From the NCBI GenBank assembly GCA_021813595.1, contig JAKAKF010000218.1, positions 1 to 64,000 of the forward strand: a DNA stretch of 64,000 nt. Reading direction: 5' to 3'. The notes beneath the pieces were generated by a model that saw only the letters and a list, made by a program, of their open reading frames with translations, searched no databases and had not been told where the DNA came from. Origin of the DNA: a bacterium. GTDB taxonomy: Bacteria > SZUA-79 > Acidulodesulfobacterales > Acidulodesulfobacteraceae. The position numbers and the translations under genes were made by a program. This document shows, piece after piece, positions 8,580 through 17,820 of this stretch. Numbering within the stretch: the stretch's first letter is position 1; each line of letters starts with the position of its first letter.

Positions 8580-9806
8580 ATGGCTCAGTTAAAAAAGAAA
8601 AGCAAAAGTGCAATCAAAAACAACGGTAAAGACAAAATAGTCCTTGCTTATTCTGGAGGTCTGGATACTTCCGTAATTTTAAAATGGCTGATAAATACTT
8701 ATAAAGCAGAGGTTATTGCTTATTGCTGCGACGTAGGACAGAAAGAAGACCTTGCGGCGGTTAAAGAAAAAGCTTTAAAAACCGGAGCTTCGGAAGCTAT
8801 AGTCGAAGACATGAAAGAAGAATTTGCCGAAAATTATATATTTCCTATGCTCAGGGGAAACGCTCTTTACGAAGGCGCTTATTTGCTCGGTACGTCTATC
8901 GCAAGACCTTTGATAGCAAAAAGGCAGATAGAAATTGCTGCTCAAAAAGGTGCCAAGTACGTCGCTCACGGCGCTACAGGCAAAGGCAACGATCAGGTAA
9001 GGTTCGAACTTGCATATGCCGCCGTTAATCCGGAAATAAAAGTTATAGCGCCATGGAGAGAGTGGGATATAGTTTCCAGGGCAGAACTTATTAAATACGC
9101 TAAGAATAACGGTATTTCCGTTCCTGTAACCAAGTCGAAACCTTATTCCAGCGATAAAAATCTATTTCATATAAGTTACGAAGGGGGAATTTTAGAAGAC
9201 TTAGAAAACGCTCCCGAAGAATCTATGTTTGAAATAACGGTATCTCCCGAAAAAGCTTCTATCAAGCCCGAAAAAATAGAAATTGAATATAAAAACGGGA
9301 ATCCGATAGCTTTAAATAAAAAGAAGATGAATCCTTTCAATATCGTCGATGCGCTGAATTTAATAGCCGGCAGAAACGCTATAGGCAGGGCGGATATTGT
9401 AGAAACGAGAATTACGGGAATGAAATCAAGGGGCGTTTACGAAACTCCTGCCGGAACTGTTTTAAGTTTTGCGCACAGGATTATGGAATCTATTACTTTG
9501 ACCGGAGAGGAAATAGAACTCAAGAACAGCCTTGTCCCGCAATATTCAAAGCTGATATACGAAGGCAGCTGGTTCAGCCCCGAATTAAAAGCCGTTCAAT
9601 CGCTTATCGATTCTACTCAAACCTCGGTTAACGGGACAATAGGCTTAGAACTATATAAGGGAAACATTAAAGTTTTATATAGAAAATCAAAAAACAGCCT
9701 TTATTCCCAAAATATCGTTACCTTCGAGGACGATAAAGGCTCTTATTCCCAGAACGACGCAACCGGCTTCATCCACTTAAAATCTTTGCGCTATAAATTA
9801 ATGTAG
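8580..9806 (+). CDS. argG: Argininosuccinate synthase
   Basis: 408 residues; joins citrulline and aspartate with ATP to form argininosuccinate. The N-type ATP pyrophosphatase loop YSGGLDTS is at 24-31. Further on are TGKGNDQVRFE and the citrulline/aspartate-binding GIGRADIVE-like and GMKSRGVYETP segments (the first here reads AIGRADIVE). The N-terminus has about 17 extra Lys/Ser/Asn-rich residues before the conserved KIVLAYSGG. The TAG stop at 9804-9806 is also the first three bases of a palindromic repeat (9804-9838) that separates it from argH. Confidence 0.96.
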   Translation: MAQLKKKSKSAIKNNGKDKIVLAYSGGLDTSVILKWLINTYKAEVIAYCCDVGQKEDLAAVKEKALKTGASEAIVEDMKEEFAENYIFPMLRGNALYEGAYLLGTSIARPLIAKRQIEIAAQKGAKYVAHGATGKGNDQVRFELAYAAVNPEIKVIAPWREWDIVSRAELIKYAKNNGISVPVTKSKPYSSDKNLFHISYEGGILEDLENAPEESMFEITVSPEKASIKPEKIEIEYKNGNPIALNKKKMNPFNIVDALNLIAGRNAIGRADIVETRITGMKSRGVYETPAGTVLSFAHRIMESITLTGEEIELKNSLVPQYSKLIYEGSWFSPELKAVQSLIDSTQTSVNGTIGLELYKGNIKVLYRKSKNSLYSQNIVTFEDDKGSYSQNDATGFIHLKSLRYKLM

Positions 9807-9838
9807 TACTGGAATTCAATTCCGGTACTGCCACAAAA
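9804..9838 (+). repeat. GAATTCAATTC palindromic repeat, copy 1 (argG-argH junction)
   Basis: Arms at 9805-9816 and 9818-9829 form a 12-bp inverted repeat with one wobble pair around a single central C. It is followed by GCCACAAAATGGAA. The repeat begins at the argG stop codon (TAGTACTG) and its tail runs into the argH ATG. A second copy after dppC (60070 onward) also begins TAGTACTG at a stop codon and has the same ACAAA-TGGAA tail. The tandem copy at 33043-33129 is related in the same gene-sense orientation. Confidence 0.7.
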
Positions 9839-11289
9839 TGGAAATGAAAAATAAAAATAAAACCGAAAAAACCGGTCTCCTTAAACATAATAACTTCGTA
9901 AGGGGGCGTTTTATAGAGGATATATCGGAAATTACCGCTGATTTCACGGCATCGCTGGATATAGATAAAAAGCTTGCCGATTTTGACATAGACGGCAGTA
10001 TCGCTCATTTGTACGCGCTGAAAAAAGCCGGCATAGTTACCGAAAAAGAAAAAAAAGATATAGAAAAAGCTCTTTTAAGAATTAAAAGGGAAATTAAAAG
10101 CGGCGAATTAACCCTTAATAAAAAATATGAAGATATTCATATGAATATAGAAAGGAGGCTTATTGAGCTGCTGCCTTCTTCAGGACCGAAACTGCATACC
10201 GGAAGGTCAAGAAACGATCAGGTATCTGTCGATTTCAGGCTTTACGTAAAAAATGAAATTAAGAAAATCGCGGAGGCGTTAATAGCTTTAAGAGAAGAAC
10301 TTGTTTCTTCCGCCGCTTCAAATATAGAAACCGTAATTCCAGGTTATACCCACTTTCAGCATGCACAGCCGGTATCGCTGGCGCATCATTTGTCCGCTTA
10401 CTACGAAATGTTTACGAGAGATTTTAAAAAATTAACTTCGGCTTACGAAACCGCCGACGTTTTAACTTTAGGAAGCGGCGCGCTTGCAGGCGTCGATTTT
10501 GATATCGACAGGTCTCTCGAAGCGGAAATTTTAGGATTCGGAAAAGTTTCCAGAAACAGTATGGACGGGGTTTCCGACAGGGATTTCGCGATAGAATTTA
10601 ATTTTTCCCTTTCTATGATAGCTATGCATCTTTCCAGATTTTGCGAAGAACTTATCATATGGAACAGTTTTGAATTCGGTTTTATAAAATTAAAAGACGA
10701 ATTTACGACCGGTTCAAGCATTATGCCGCAGAAAAAAAATCCGGACGTTCTCGAATTGATCAGGGGTAAAACAGGAGGAGTAATATCCAATCTTATTTCG
10801 CTTTTCATTATGATGAAATCTTTACCTCTTGCTTACAACAGGGATATGCAGGAAGACAAAAAACCGGTAATGGAAAGCGCTTTGACGGTTTTCGATTCGC
10901 TTTCGATATTTAAAGAAATAATAAAAACCGTGGAATTTAATAAAGACGTTATGTCGAAAGGGCTTAAAAACGATACTATTTATGCCACCGATATGGCGAC
11001 GTATTTCGTTAAAAAAGGCTTGCCTTTCAGAAAATCGCACGAAGCTGTCGGCAAAATAGTGAATTACGCGGAAAATAAAGGCAAAAAACTTTCCGAGTTA
11101 TCTCTGAAAGAATATAAAAATATTATAGATATTGCAGATAAAGATATATTTAACGTTTTTAATCCCGAAACATCGGTAAATTCTAAAAAAACGATTGGTG
11201 GAACCGCATTTAAACAAATAAAAAATATTTTAAAAGATTATGAAAAAGAGATCAAAAACGATAAGCTATTTTTATTTTCTCTTAAATAA
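9838..11289 (+). CDS. argH: Argininosuccinate lyase
   Basis: 483 residues; splits argininosuccinate into arginine and fumarate. Fumarase/aspartase superfamily: TGRSRNDQV at 121-129, the catalytic histidine H172 in YTHFQHAQP, and the signature GSSIMPQKKNP at 292-302 with the mobile-loop catalytic serine. Compared with the usual start (about 460 residues) there is an N-terminal extension rich in Lys and Asn. There is no ribosome site before the ATG at 9838, because a palindromic repeat occupies that position. A second in-frame ATG at 9844 is an equal candidate. Confidence 0.95.
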   Translation: MEMKNKNKTEKTGLLKHNNFVRGRFIEDISEITADFTASLDIDKKLADFDIDGSIAHLYALKKAGIVTEKEKKDIEKALLRIKREIKSGELTLNKKYEDIHMNIERRLIELLPSSGPKLHTGRSRNDQVSVDFRLYVKNEIKKIAEALIALREELVSSAASNIETVIPGYTHFQHAQPVSLAHHLSAYYEMFTRDFKKLTSAYETADVLTLGSGALAGVDFDIDRSLEAEILGFGKVSRNSMDGVSDRDFAIEFNFSLSMIAMHLSRFCEELIIWNSFEFGFIKLKDEFTTGSSIMPQKKNPDVLELIRGKTGGVISNLISLFIMMKSLPLAYNRDMQEDKKPVMESALTVFDSLSIFKEIIKTVEFNKDVMSKGLKNDTIYATDMATYFVKKGLPFRKSHEAVGKIVNYAENKGKKLSELSLKEYKNIIDIADKDIFNVFNPETSVNSKKTIGGTAFKQIKNILKDYEKEIKNDKLFLFSLK

Positions 11290-11749
11290 AAAAAGAAATT
11301 TTGTTTTTTCAATACTTTATGTTTTATTGGCCGCAATATCTTTTTTATTATTGCCTGGATGCGCTAAAACGGGCTATCCCCAGCCTCCTAAAATCGTTCC
11401 GCCGCATTCTCCGGTTATATTGAAAGCCGAAAAAAATAAAAAAACAGTTCGCATAGTTTATCGCTATGTTTACGATTTAGATAAAATTAAAGGTTTTTTA
11501 ATTTATCGCAGTTATTATAAAAATAAAAAAAACGCGGTTAAGTTGCAGTGTAATTCATCAAAACCTTTTGCTTTTCAAAATTTAAATTTTAAAAAAAGAT
11601 TTAGCTTGCAAAATAATAAATTTTTTTATAATGTAAATAGTAAAGTTTTAAGAAACGGCTATTATGTTTTCTGCATAAAAAGCGTGGGTAATTTCAATAT
11701 TAAATCGGATTTTTCTAATTATAAAATCATATTTATTAAAATTAATTAA
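11240..11749 (+). CDS. Small lipoprotein after argH, possible fibronectin-III-like fold
   Basis: 169 residues. A basic N-terminus and hydrophobic segment (about 22-38) end in a lipobox LLPG-C41, predicting a lipid-anchored envelope protein. The mature start CAKTGYPQPPKIVPP resembles the CGxKGP-PPP start of short lipoproteins found next to argH or lysA in many Proteobacteria (LptM/YifL-like). The rest, with KIKGFLIYRSYY, is reminiscent of a fibronectin-type domain. The reading frame overlaps the end of argH by 50 bases, which is long for translational coupling. A later in-frame TTG start would still leave a signal sequence. Function unknown; the family match is by pattern only. Confidence 0.65.
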   Translation: MKKRSKTISYFYFLLNKKRNFVFSILYVLLAAISFLLLPGCAKTGYPQPPKIVPPHSPVILKAEKNKKTVRIVYRYVYDLDKIKGFLIYRSYYKNKKNAVKLQCNSSKPFAFQNLNFKKRFSLQNNKFFYNVNSKVLRNGYYVFCIKSVGNFNIKSDFSNYKIIFIKIN

Positions 11750-11791
11750 TATGTTATTATAAAAAATAAATTTTATTCGAGGTAAGATGCT

Positions 11792-12931
11792 ATGACCATG
11801 CAAATTAAGAAAGATAAACTTAATAAGGCCTTTTTTTTATTAAGCATAATTATTATAGTAATTCTTGCATTTCTGCTTTTACAGAAGAGGTTTGGCCTTT
11901 ATTTTAAAAAGGCTCCGTTTTCGCTAAAGCTGGTAAGGGTTATCGGAGCGGGATATCGCCTTAAAGGTCCGGCCGGCGTTGCATTCGGCAAAAGAAATAA
12001 TATTTACGTCGTCGATTCGGGTAATTCAAGGATTTTGAAGTTTAACATTAGAGGTCGTTATATTAGGCAGTGGGGAATAGAAGGTAAAACTACCGGCGAG
12101 TTTATGATTCCGCTTTTTGCGGCTGCACATGGCAATCCTGAAAGAGTTTACGTAGTAGATTCCGGCAATTCAAGAATACAGGTTTTTAAACCTAACGGAT
12201 ATTTCGTATCTGAATTCGGCATATCTAAAAATCAAAAAAGAATGCTTATACAGCCTACCTGCGTCGCATTTTCCGACGGCAAAATATATGTCGCAAACTC
12301 CGGAGCCGACGATATTGCGGTTTATTCAAAAAACGGCAATTTTTATGAAAGCATAGGGAATTCTTTAATTAAAAGCAATGAAGGAAACGCTCTTTCGGCA
12401 AAAATAAACGGAAGCCAAAAAAGCGGAAGCGAAAGTACAGAGAAAAAAAGCAAAAAAGGCAAAAAAAATAAAAAAAATTCAAATTCTTCAAATATTTCAG
12501 GCAAAAGCGCAGTTAAAAACTTAACTGTTGCGTTTAAACTTAAAAAACCCGTAAGCATTACCTTTTCTAAAAAATATATTTACGTTTCCGATTACGGTCT
12601 TTCAAAGATACTTGTTTTTAACAGGCAGTTCGATTATATAGGCGCCATAGGAATAAAAGGACAGTCGGGGCATAGGCTTTATCATCCGGTCGGCATAGTT
12701 TATAAACACGGTTACCTTTACGTCGCTAATTACGGCAGAAGCATTTTAACCGTATTTAAATTAGCCGACGGTTATAACGTTATAAAAGCCTACAATTTTG
12801 GAACTCCCGGGATCGGCAAAAATAATTTTAATCATGAATCTAATATATCTATGTCTTTAAGCGGAAAATACATTGCTATTGCCGACACTAACAACAACAG
12901 GGTATTGATATACCGTATAATCGGCAGTTGA
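11792..12931 (+). CDS. Membrane-anchored NHL-repeat (beta-propeller) protein
   Basis: 379 residues: a short basic N-terminus, one membrane helix (about 13-30), then a periplasmic beta-propeller. NHL-type blades are visible as repeated GVAF...IYVVDSGNSRILKFN-like units at about 60-85, 107-130 and 145-170, and again at 250-275, 295-320 and 350-375. A spacer at about 190-240 splits the propeller and is almost purely Lys, Ser, Asn and Gly. NHL propellers usually bind proteins or ligands, sometimes as scaffolds; no catalytic residues can be named. It follows the argH-linked lipoprotein by 42 bases and precedes a flavoprotein by 4. Confidence 0.75.
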   Translation: MTMQIKKDKLNKAFFLLSIIIIVILAFLLLQKRFGLYFKKAPFSLKLVRVIGAGYRLKGPAGVAFGKRNNIYVVDSGNSRILKFNIRGRYIRQWGIEGKTTGEFMIPLFAAAHGNPERVYVVDSGNSRIQVFKPNGYFVSEFGISKNQKRMLIQPTCVAFSDGKIYVANSGADDIAVYSKNGNFYESIGNSLIKSNEGNALSAKINGSQKSGSESTEKKSKKGKKNKKNSNSSNISGKSAVKNLTVAFKLKKPVSITFSKKYIYVSDYGLSKILVFNRQFDYIGAIGIKGQSGHRLYHPVGIVYKHGYLYVANYGRSILTVFKLADGYNVIKAYNFGTPGIGKNNFNHESNISMSLSGKYIAIADTNNNRVLIYRIIGS

Positions 12932-12935
12932 TTAA

Positions 12936-13997
12936 ATGAAAACCAAGGTTGCAATTATAGGCTCAGGTCCAGCCGGCTCTTCGGCCGCGATAGCTTTATC
13001 CAAAAAAGGAATACCCAATATCTTAATAGACAAACGAAGAACTATAGGATTGCCTGTGCAGTGCGCCGAGTTTGTTTCTTCCGGCATAAGTTCCTACGTC
13101 GATATGAATTCATTGCTTTCCGCCGTAAACCAAAAAATACAATATATTTACATTAATGCAGGAAATAAAACTTATAAACACGCCGGCAGCGGCTATATTT
13201 TAAACAGGGATATTTTCGATTTAAATCTGTCGGAGAAAGCCGTGCAATTAGGTTCAAAATTGTTTGCGGGTTCAAGGGTTTATAAGATAGACAGACAAAA
13301 AAACTGTATAGAAGTGCTCGATGTTTTAGAAAAAATAGTATATGAAATTTATTATGATTACTTAATAATAGCGGCAGGTCCAAACAATATTTTTAAATCT
13401 TATAATTCCCATGGAGAATCTTATATTTATGCGCTGCAGATAAAAACGGAACTTTTAAGAAAATTAGATTCGGTGTTCTGTTATTTTAGGAATTATATAC
13501 CTTACGGCTACGGCTGGATTTTTCCTAAAGTCAATTATGCAAATGTGGGCATCGGCGTTGAAAAGCCTGTTTCCGATGTTAATCTTTCAGCTTGTTTAAA
13601 AAAGTTTGCCGATGAATTAAAAAGCGAAGGGCTTATAGGAAGCGAAGTTATAGAAAAAACATCCGGATTAGTTCCCGTATCGGGACTGAACGATTTAATC
13701 TCTGGCAATATAGTTTTTTGCGGAGACGCCGCCGGTTTGACTCACCCGGTTACCGGAGCCGGCATTTTAAATGCAATAATATCCGGAAGTTTAGCGGGGG
13801 ATTATGCGGCGGACAGCGTTAAGGCATCTAAAAATTTTTTAAACGATTATAAGGAAGAAATAGAGTCAATTTTTAAAAAGTCTTTTTTAACCGCTTGTGA
13901 AAAAAGGTATCGATTATATCCTTTAATGAACGACGAATACGGCATAAGCAAAAATATTAAGCTCCTATGGCCTTCTTTTGAAGAATATTACGTTTAA
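12936..13997 (+). CDS. Geranylgeranyl-reductase-family FAD oxidoreductase
   Basis: 353 residues. The N-terminal dinucleotide fold reads VAIIGSGPAGSSAAIAL (residues 5-21). A CAEF segment near residue 45 and a YILNRDIFDLNL region are typical of the geranylgeranyl reductase/digeranylgeranylglycerophospholipid reductase family. The second FAD motif, FCGDAAGLTHPVTGAGI, is near 262-278. Family members reduce isoprenoid chains: chlorophyll phytol, archaeal lipids, or the menaquinone side chain (MenJ). The next operon encodes a polyprenyl diphosphate synthase, so a quinone or carrier-lipid tail is a plausible substrate. That is an inference. Confidence 0.75.
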   Translation: MKTKVAIIGSGPAGSSAAIALSKKGIPNILIDKRRTIGLPVQCAEFVSSGISSYVDMNSLLSAVNQKIQYIYINAGNKTYKHAGSGYILNRDIFDLNLSEKAVQLGSKLFAGSRVYKIDRQKNCIEVLDVLEKIVYEIYYDYLIIAAGPNNIFKSYNSHGESYIYALQIKTELLRKLDSVFCYFRNYIPYGYGWIFPKVNYANVGIGVEKPVSDVNLSACLKKFADELKSEGLIGSEVIEKTSGLVPVSGLNDLISGNIVFCGDAAGLTHPVTGAGILNAIISGSLAGDYAADSVKASKNFLNDYKEEIESIFKKSFLTACEKRYRLYPLMNDEYGISKNIKLLWPSFEEYYV

Positions 13998-14137
13998 ACG
14001 TTAAACCGCCCGATAAACCTTGTTTTATATCTCATAAAGAGTTAAAATTAATAAATCGGCAAATTTTTTACTAAGAAAATATAAATATCTTAGACATAAT
14101 ATGCGCTAAGGAAAATATTAATAATAGCTTATAAATA

Positions 14138-15496
14138 ATGTATAAATGCAAAAACTGCGGCGCCGTTTCTTTAAAATGGGTAGGTAGATGCCCTGAATGC
14201 CATAGTTTTAATACTATGGAAGAAGTTATAGCGGGTGAAAATAAGCCTAAGATTGTAAAGTTTAAAAAAACTCCCCCATCTGTTTCGCCTGCCACGGTTT
14301 TAGACTGGCAAAATTTCCAAAATGTAGCAAGAATAACAACAGGAATAAAAGAATTCGATTTATCGGTCGGTTCGGGGCTGGTAGCCGGACAGAGCATTCT
14401 TATAGGCGGAGAACCCGGAATAGGAAAATCTACGCTTATGCTTCAAGTTGCCGAAAAAATTTCCCTGTCCGGGCTTAATACTTTATATATTTCCACGGAA
14501 GAATCGTTAAACCAGATTATTTTAAGAGCAAAAAGATTAAAAATAGATTCTAAATCCCTTTTTTTTCAAGCGCTTAACGATATTAACGAGATTTTATATT
14601 CTATAGAAAACGGAAATTACGGTTTTGTAATAATAGATTCGATTCAGCGCATAACTATTCCTCAGTCCGATTCTGCTTATGGTAGCGTCAACGGATTGAG
14701 GGAAATAGCCCATGAGATTACGTCGCTGTGTCTGAAAAAAAATTGCGGAGTTTTTCTTGTATGCCATGTTACTAAAGAAGGGGGGTTTGCCGGACCAAAA
14801 ACGTTAGAACATATAGTGGATACGGTTCTGTATTTTGATTCAAGTAAAAGAGATTCATATAGGATTTTAAGATGTTATAAAAACAGGTTCGGTTCTACGG
14901 ACGAAGTAGGAATATATGAAATGTCGGAAAACGGGTTAAAAGTGGTTAAAAATCCGTCGGCTTATTTTACTTCCGAAAGACAGCCGGATTCGCCGGGTTC
15001 GGTTGTAGTGCCGTGCTTAGAAGGAACGAGGGCGATGCTGGTCGAAGTGCAGGCTCTTGTAGTTCCGTCTTATATGCCCGTTCCTAAAAGAGTTTGTCTA
15101 GGCATAGATTCCGGCAGAGTTTCTATTATTTCCGCCGTACTTGAAAAAAAAGAAGGAATAAAACTTTCATCAAAAGAAATTTACGTTAAAATATTCGGAG
15201 GCATAAACGTTCAAGAGCCTGCCGTCGATTTGCCGGTAGCTCTTTCGATAACTTCAAGCTACTTGGAAAAACCGCTTCCTCCAAATTTTATAGCCTTTGG
15301 GGAGGTAGGATTGACGGGGGAAGTCAGGGGCGTCGGCAATCCCTCTGCAAGGATAAAAGAGGCGTTAAATATGGGTTTTTCCGATGTTTTGCTTCCTCAA
15401 TCCAACGTTAAAGACGTAAAAGACGTTAAGGGCATTTCCGCCGTAAATCTTCATCCTTTAACAAAATTAAAAAAAATTATTGAATATTTAGTCTAA
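14138..15496 (+). CDS. radA: DNA repair protein RadA (Sms)
   Basis: 452 residues. An N-terminal zinc finger (C4, C7, C18, C21) leads into a RecA-like ATPase with Walker A GEPGIGKST at 91-99 and the RadA-specific KNRFG motif at 248-252. The C-terminal Lon-like domain (about 300-450) has the VDLPVALSI and GEVGLTGEVRGV stretches. RadA helps process recombination intermediates and drives branch migration from RecA filaments. The start ATG is at the cysteine motif itself, leaving no room for an extension. First gene of a run with the polyprenyl synthase and lysA. The 140 bases upstream hold no clear promoter or terminator. Confidence 0.96.
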   Translation: MYKCKNCGAVSLKWVGRCPECHSFNTMEEVIAGENKPKIVKFKKTPPSVSPATVLDWQNFQNVARITTGIKEFDLSVGSGLVAGQSILIGGEPGIGKSTLMLQVAEKISLSGLNTLYISTEESLNQIILRAKRLKIDSKSLFFQALNDINEILYSIENGNYGFVIIDSIQRITIPQSDSAYGSVNGLREIAHEITSLCLKKNCGVFLVCHVTKEGGFAGPKTLEHIVDTVLYFDSSKRDSYRILRCYKNRFGSTDEVGIYEMSENGLKVVKNPSAYFTSERQPDSPGSVVVPCLEGTRAMLVEVQALVVPSYMPVPKRVCLGIDSGRVSIISAVLEKKEGIKLSSKEIYVKIFGGINVQEPAVDLPVALSITSSYLEKPLPPNFIAFGEVGLTGEVRGVGNPSARIKEALNMGFSDVLLPQSNVKDVKDVKGISAVNLHPLTKLKKIIEYLV

Positions 15497-15563
15497 CTGA
15501 AATAAAATAAACGTCAGGCAGTTAATAAAATAATTAATTAAAAAATAAAAAAGAGAATCTATT

Positions 15564-16532
15564 TTGCAAAATATTTCTTTCGATTATATAGAAAACGAAT
15601 TAGAAAAAGTAGAAGAGCAGTTCGAAAAACATCTTATAACGGAAACGCCTTTAATACATAAGGTTGCCGAATATGTCATTTCAAGCGGAGGGAAAAGAAT
15701 ACGTCCTATACTTCTTATCGTAGCTTCAAAATTATGCGGTTACGACGGGAACGACCATATTTCGCTTGCGGCCGTAATAGAATTTATTCATACGGCTACC
15801 TTGCTTCACGACGACGTCGTAGATAATGCTCCATTAAGAAGGGGTAAGGCATCCGCGAATACAATTTTTGGAAACGAAGCCGCCGTTCTTGTAGGAGATT
15901 ATTTATTTGCCAAATCTTTTAAAGTCTTGTCGGATATTAATAATATAAAAGTTATAAAGTCTTATTCCGACGCTACTACCCTTATGGCGGAGGGAGAAGT
16001 AAAAGAATTAGTTAAAACTGCGGATATAAAAACCGGCGAAAAAGATTATTTAGATATAATTATTAAAAAAACCGCCGTTCTTTTTGCATGTGCTTCCGAA
16101 GTCGGCGCCATAATTGCCGGCAAAGAAGAAAAATGTGCAAAAAAACTTTACGATTACGGCTTGAATATAGGAATTGCTTTTCAGCTTATGGACGATGCGT
16201 TAGACTATATTTCGGATAAAGAGTTCGGTAAATTTATAGGAAACGATTTAAAAGAAGGGAAACTCACGCTTCCGCTGATACATGCTATAGAAAGGGCAAG
16301 TCAAGACGAAAAAGAAGTTATCACTAATATAATTTATAAAAAAAGGCTGGCATCCAAGGATCTTAGAACGGTTTTGTCGTTGGTTAAAAGTTACGGTTCT
16401 ATCGACTATACTATATCGAAGGCAAAAGATGCGATAAAAAAAGCAAAAAAGAATCTTGATATATTTCCGGACTCAAAGTATAAAAACAGTTTAATAGATA
16501 TTGCAGATTATATAATAGACAGGAAATTATAA
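15564..16532 (+). CDS. ispB: Polyprenyl diphosphate synthase (octaprenyl/heptaprenyl type)
   Basis: 322 residues with the two aspartate-rich motifs of trans-prenyltransferases: DDVVD at 83-87 and MDDALD at 209-214. GGKRIRP near 42-48 binds isopentenyl diphosphate. Length and motifs fit the long-chain IspB/HepT type that makes quinone side chains. The exact chain length cannot be read. A TTG start is used; an AAAGAGAA stretch upstream is a weak ribosome site. The gene ends 3 bases before lysA. Confidence 0.88.
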   Translation: MQNISFDYIENELEKVEEQFEKHLITETPLIHKVAEYVISSGGKRIRPILLIVASKLCGYDGNDHISLAAVIEFIHTATLLHDDVVDNAPLRRGKASANTIFGNEAAVLVGDYLFAKSFKVLSDINNIKVIKSYSDATTLMAEGEVKELVKTADIKTGEKDYLDIIIKKTAVLFACASEVGAIIAGKEEKCAKKLYDYGLNIGIAFQLMDDALDYISDKEFGKFIGNDLKEGKLTLPLIHAIERASQDEKEVITNIIYKKRLASKDLRTVLSLVKSYGSIDYTISKAKDAIKKAKKNLDIFPDSKYKNSLIDIADYIIDRKL

Positions 16533-16535
16533 CTT

Positions 16536-17792
16536 ATGAACGATTTTATTTTTAAAGAAAACCAACTTTATTGCGAAAACGTGCCCGTTAAGGAAATTGC
16601 CGGCAACGTCGGAACGCCGTTTTATCTATATTCGCTGGCTACTTTAAGAAGGCATTTTAACGTTTTCGACGAAAGTTCCAGAGTTTTAAATTCATTAGTA
16701 TGCTACAGCGTTAAAGCTAATTCAAACATCGCTATACTTAATTTTTTATTTAAAATGGGCTGGGGCGCGGATATAGTTTCCGGAGGAGAACTTTTCAGGG
16801 CAATTAAAGCTGGAGTAGATACGGGAAAAGTTGTATATTCCGGGGTAGGAAAGACTGAAGCCGAAATAGAATATGCGATCAAATCTAATATCCTTATGTT
16901 TAACGTGGAATCACTGCCCGAAGTTTTTCTTATCGATAAAGTAGCCGGCAGGTTAAATACGAAAGCAAGAATATCTTTCAGGATAAACCCGAACGTCGAT
17001 CCTAAAACGCATCCTTATATATCTACCGGCCTTAAGAAAAATAAATTCGGCATAAGCATAAAACATGCTGTTTCGGCGTACGAAACGGCAAAGGAATTGA
17101 AAAATATAGACGTAGTAGGGCTTGACTGCCATATAGGTTCGCAGTTGACAGAAATATCCCCGTTTAATGATGCCGTAGAAATAATAAAGGAACTTCTCGA
17201 CAGAATTACCGCTAAAGGTTTCGATATTAAATATCTGGATCTTGGAGGCGGACTCGGTATAACTTACGAAAATGAAATGCCGCCTCATCCTTCCACTTAT
17301 ATGAATTCTATTAAAAATATATTAAAAAGTTACGACGGAAAGGTTATTTTCGAACCGGGCAGATTAATAGTCGGAAACGGCGGAATATTTGTCGCTAAAG
17401 TTACATACGTCAAAGATACCGGAAGTAAAAACTTTATAATAACCGACGGGGGAATGAACGATTTAATCAGGCCGGCTCTATATGAGGCGTATCATGAAAT
17501 AGTGCCGGTTATAAAAAAAGAAGGGCCTAAAATTAAAGCAGATATAGTAGGTCCTATTTGCGAATCCGCCGATTTTTTCGGAAAAGACAGAGTTTTAAAT
17601 TCGGTTTCGGATGGAGATTTAATTGCGGTATTCAGCGCAGGCGCTTATGGTTTTTCGATGTCTTCCAACTATAACTCAAGGCCAAGGGCTACAGAAGTAC
17701 TCGTCGATAAAGATAATTTTTATGTAATTAGAAATCGCGAAACCTATGAGGATTTAATAGATAAAGAAATTATACCGGAAAACATAAAATAA
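16536..17792 (+). CDS. lysA: Diaminopimelate decarboxylase
   Basis: 418 residues; converts meso-diaminopimelate to lysine. Fold type III PLP enzyme: the Schiff-base lysine is K60 in CYSVKANSN, HIGSQ and LGGGLGI bind the phosphate, and GPICESAD carries the active-site cysteine. All LysA-specific features are intact. It is preceded closely by the polyprenyl synthase. A short gap holding a REP-like sequence follows, then dapA, so lysine genes are grouped even though they may form separate transcripts. dapA, dapB and dapF are also in the window; dapD/E or dapL is not. Confidence 0.96.
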   Translation: MNDFIFKENQLYCENVPVKEIAGNVGTPFYLYSLATLRRHFNVFDESSRVLNSLVCYSVKANSNIAILNFLFKMGWGADIVSGGELFRAIKAGVDTGKVVYSGVGKTEAEIEYAIKSNILMFNVESLPEVFLIDKVAGRLNTKARISFRINPNVDPKTHPYISTGLKKNKFGISIKHAVSAYETAKELKNIDVVGLDCHIGSQLTEISPFNDAVEIIKELLDRITAKGFDIKYLDLGGGLGITYENEMPPHPSTYMNSIKNILKSYDGKVIFEPGRLIVGNGGIFVAKVTYVKDTGSKNFIITDGGMNDLIRPALYEAYHEIVPVIKKEGPKIKADIVGPICESADFFGKDRVLNSVSDGDLIAVFSAGAYGFSMSSNYNSRPRATEVLVDKDNFYVIRNRETYEDLIDKEIIPENIK

Positions 17793-17820
17793 TCAGATAT
17801 TGCTTTGCACATAGCCATTA

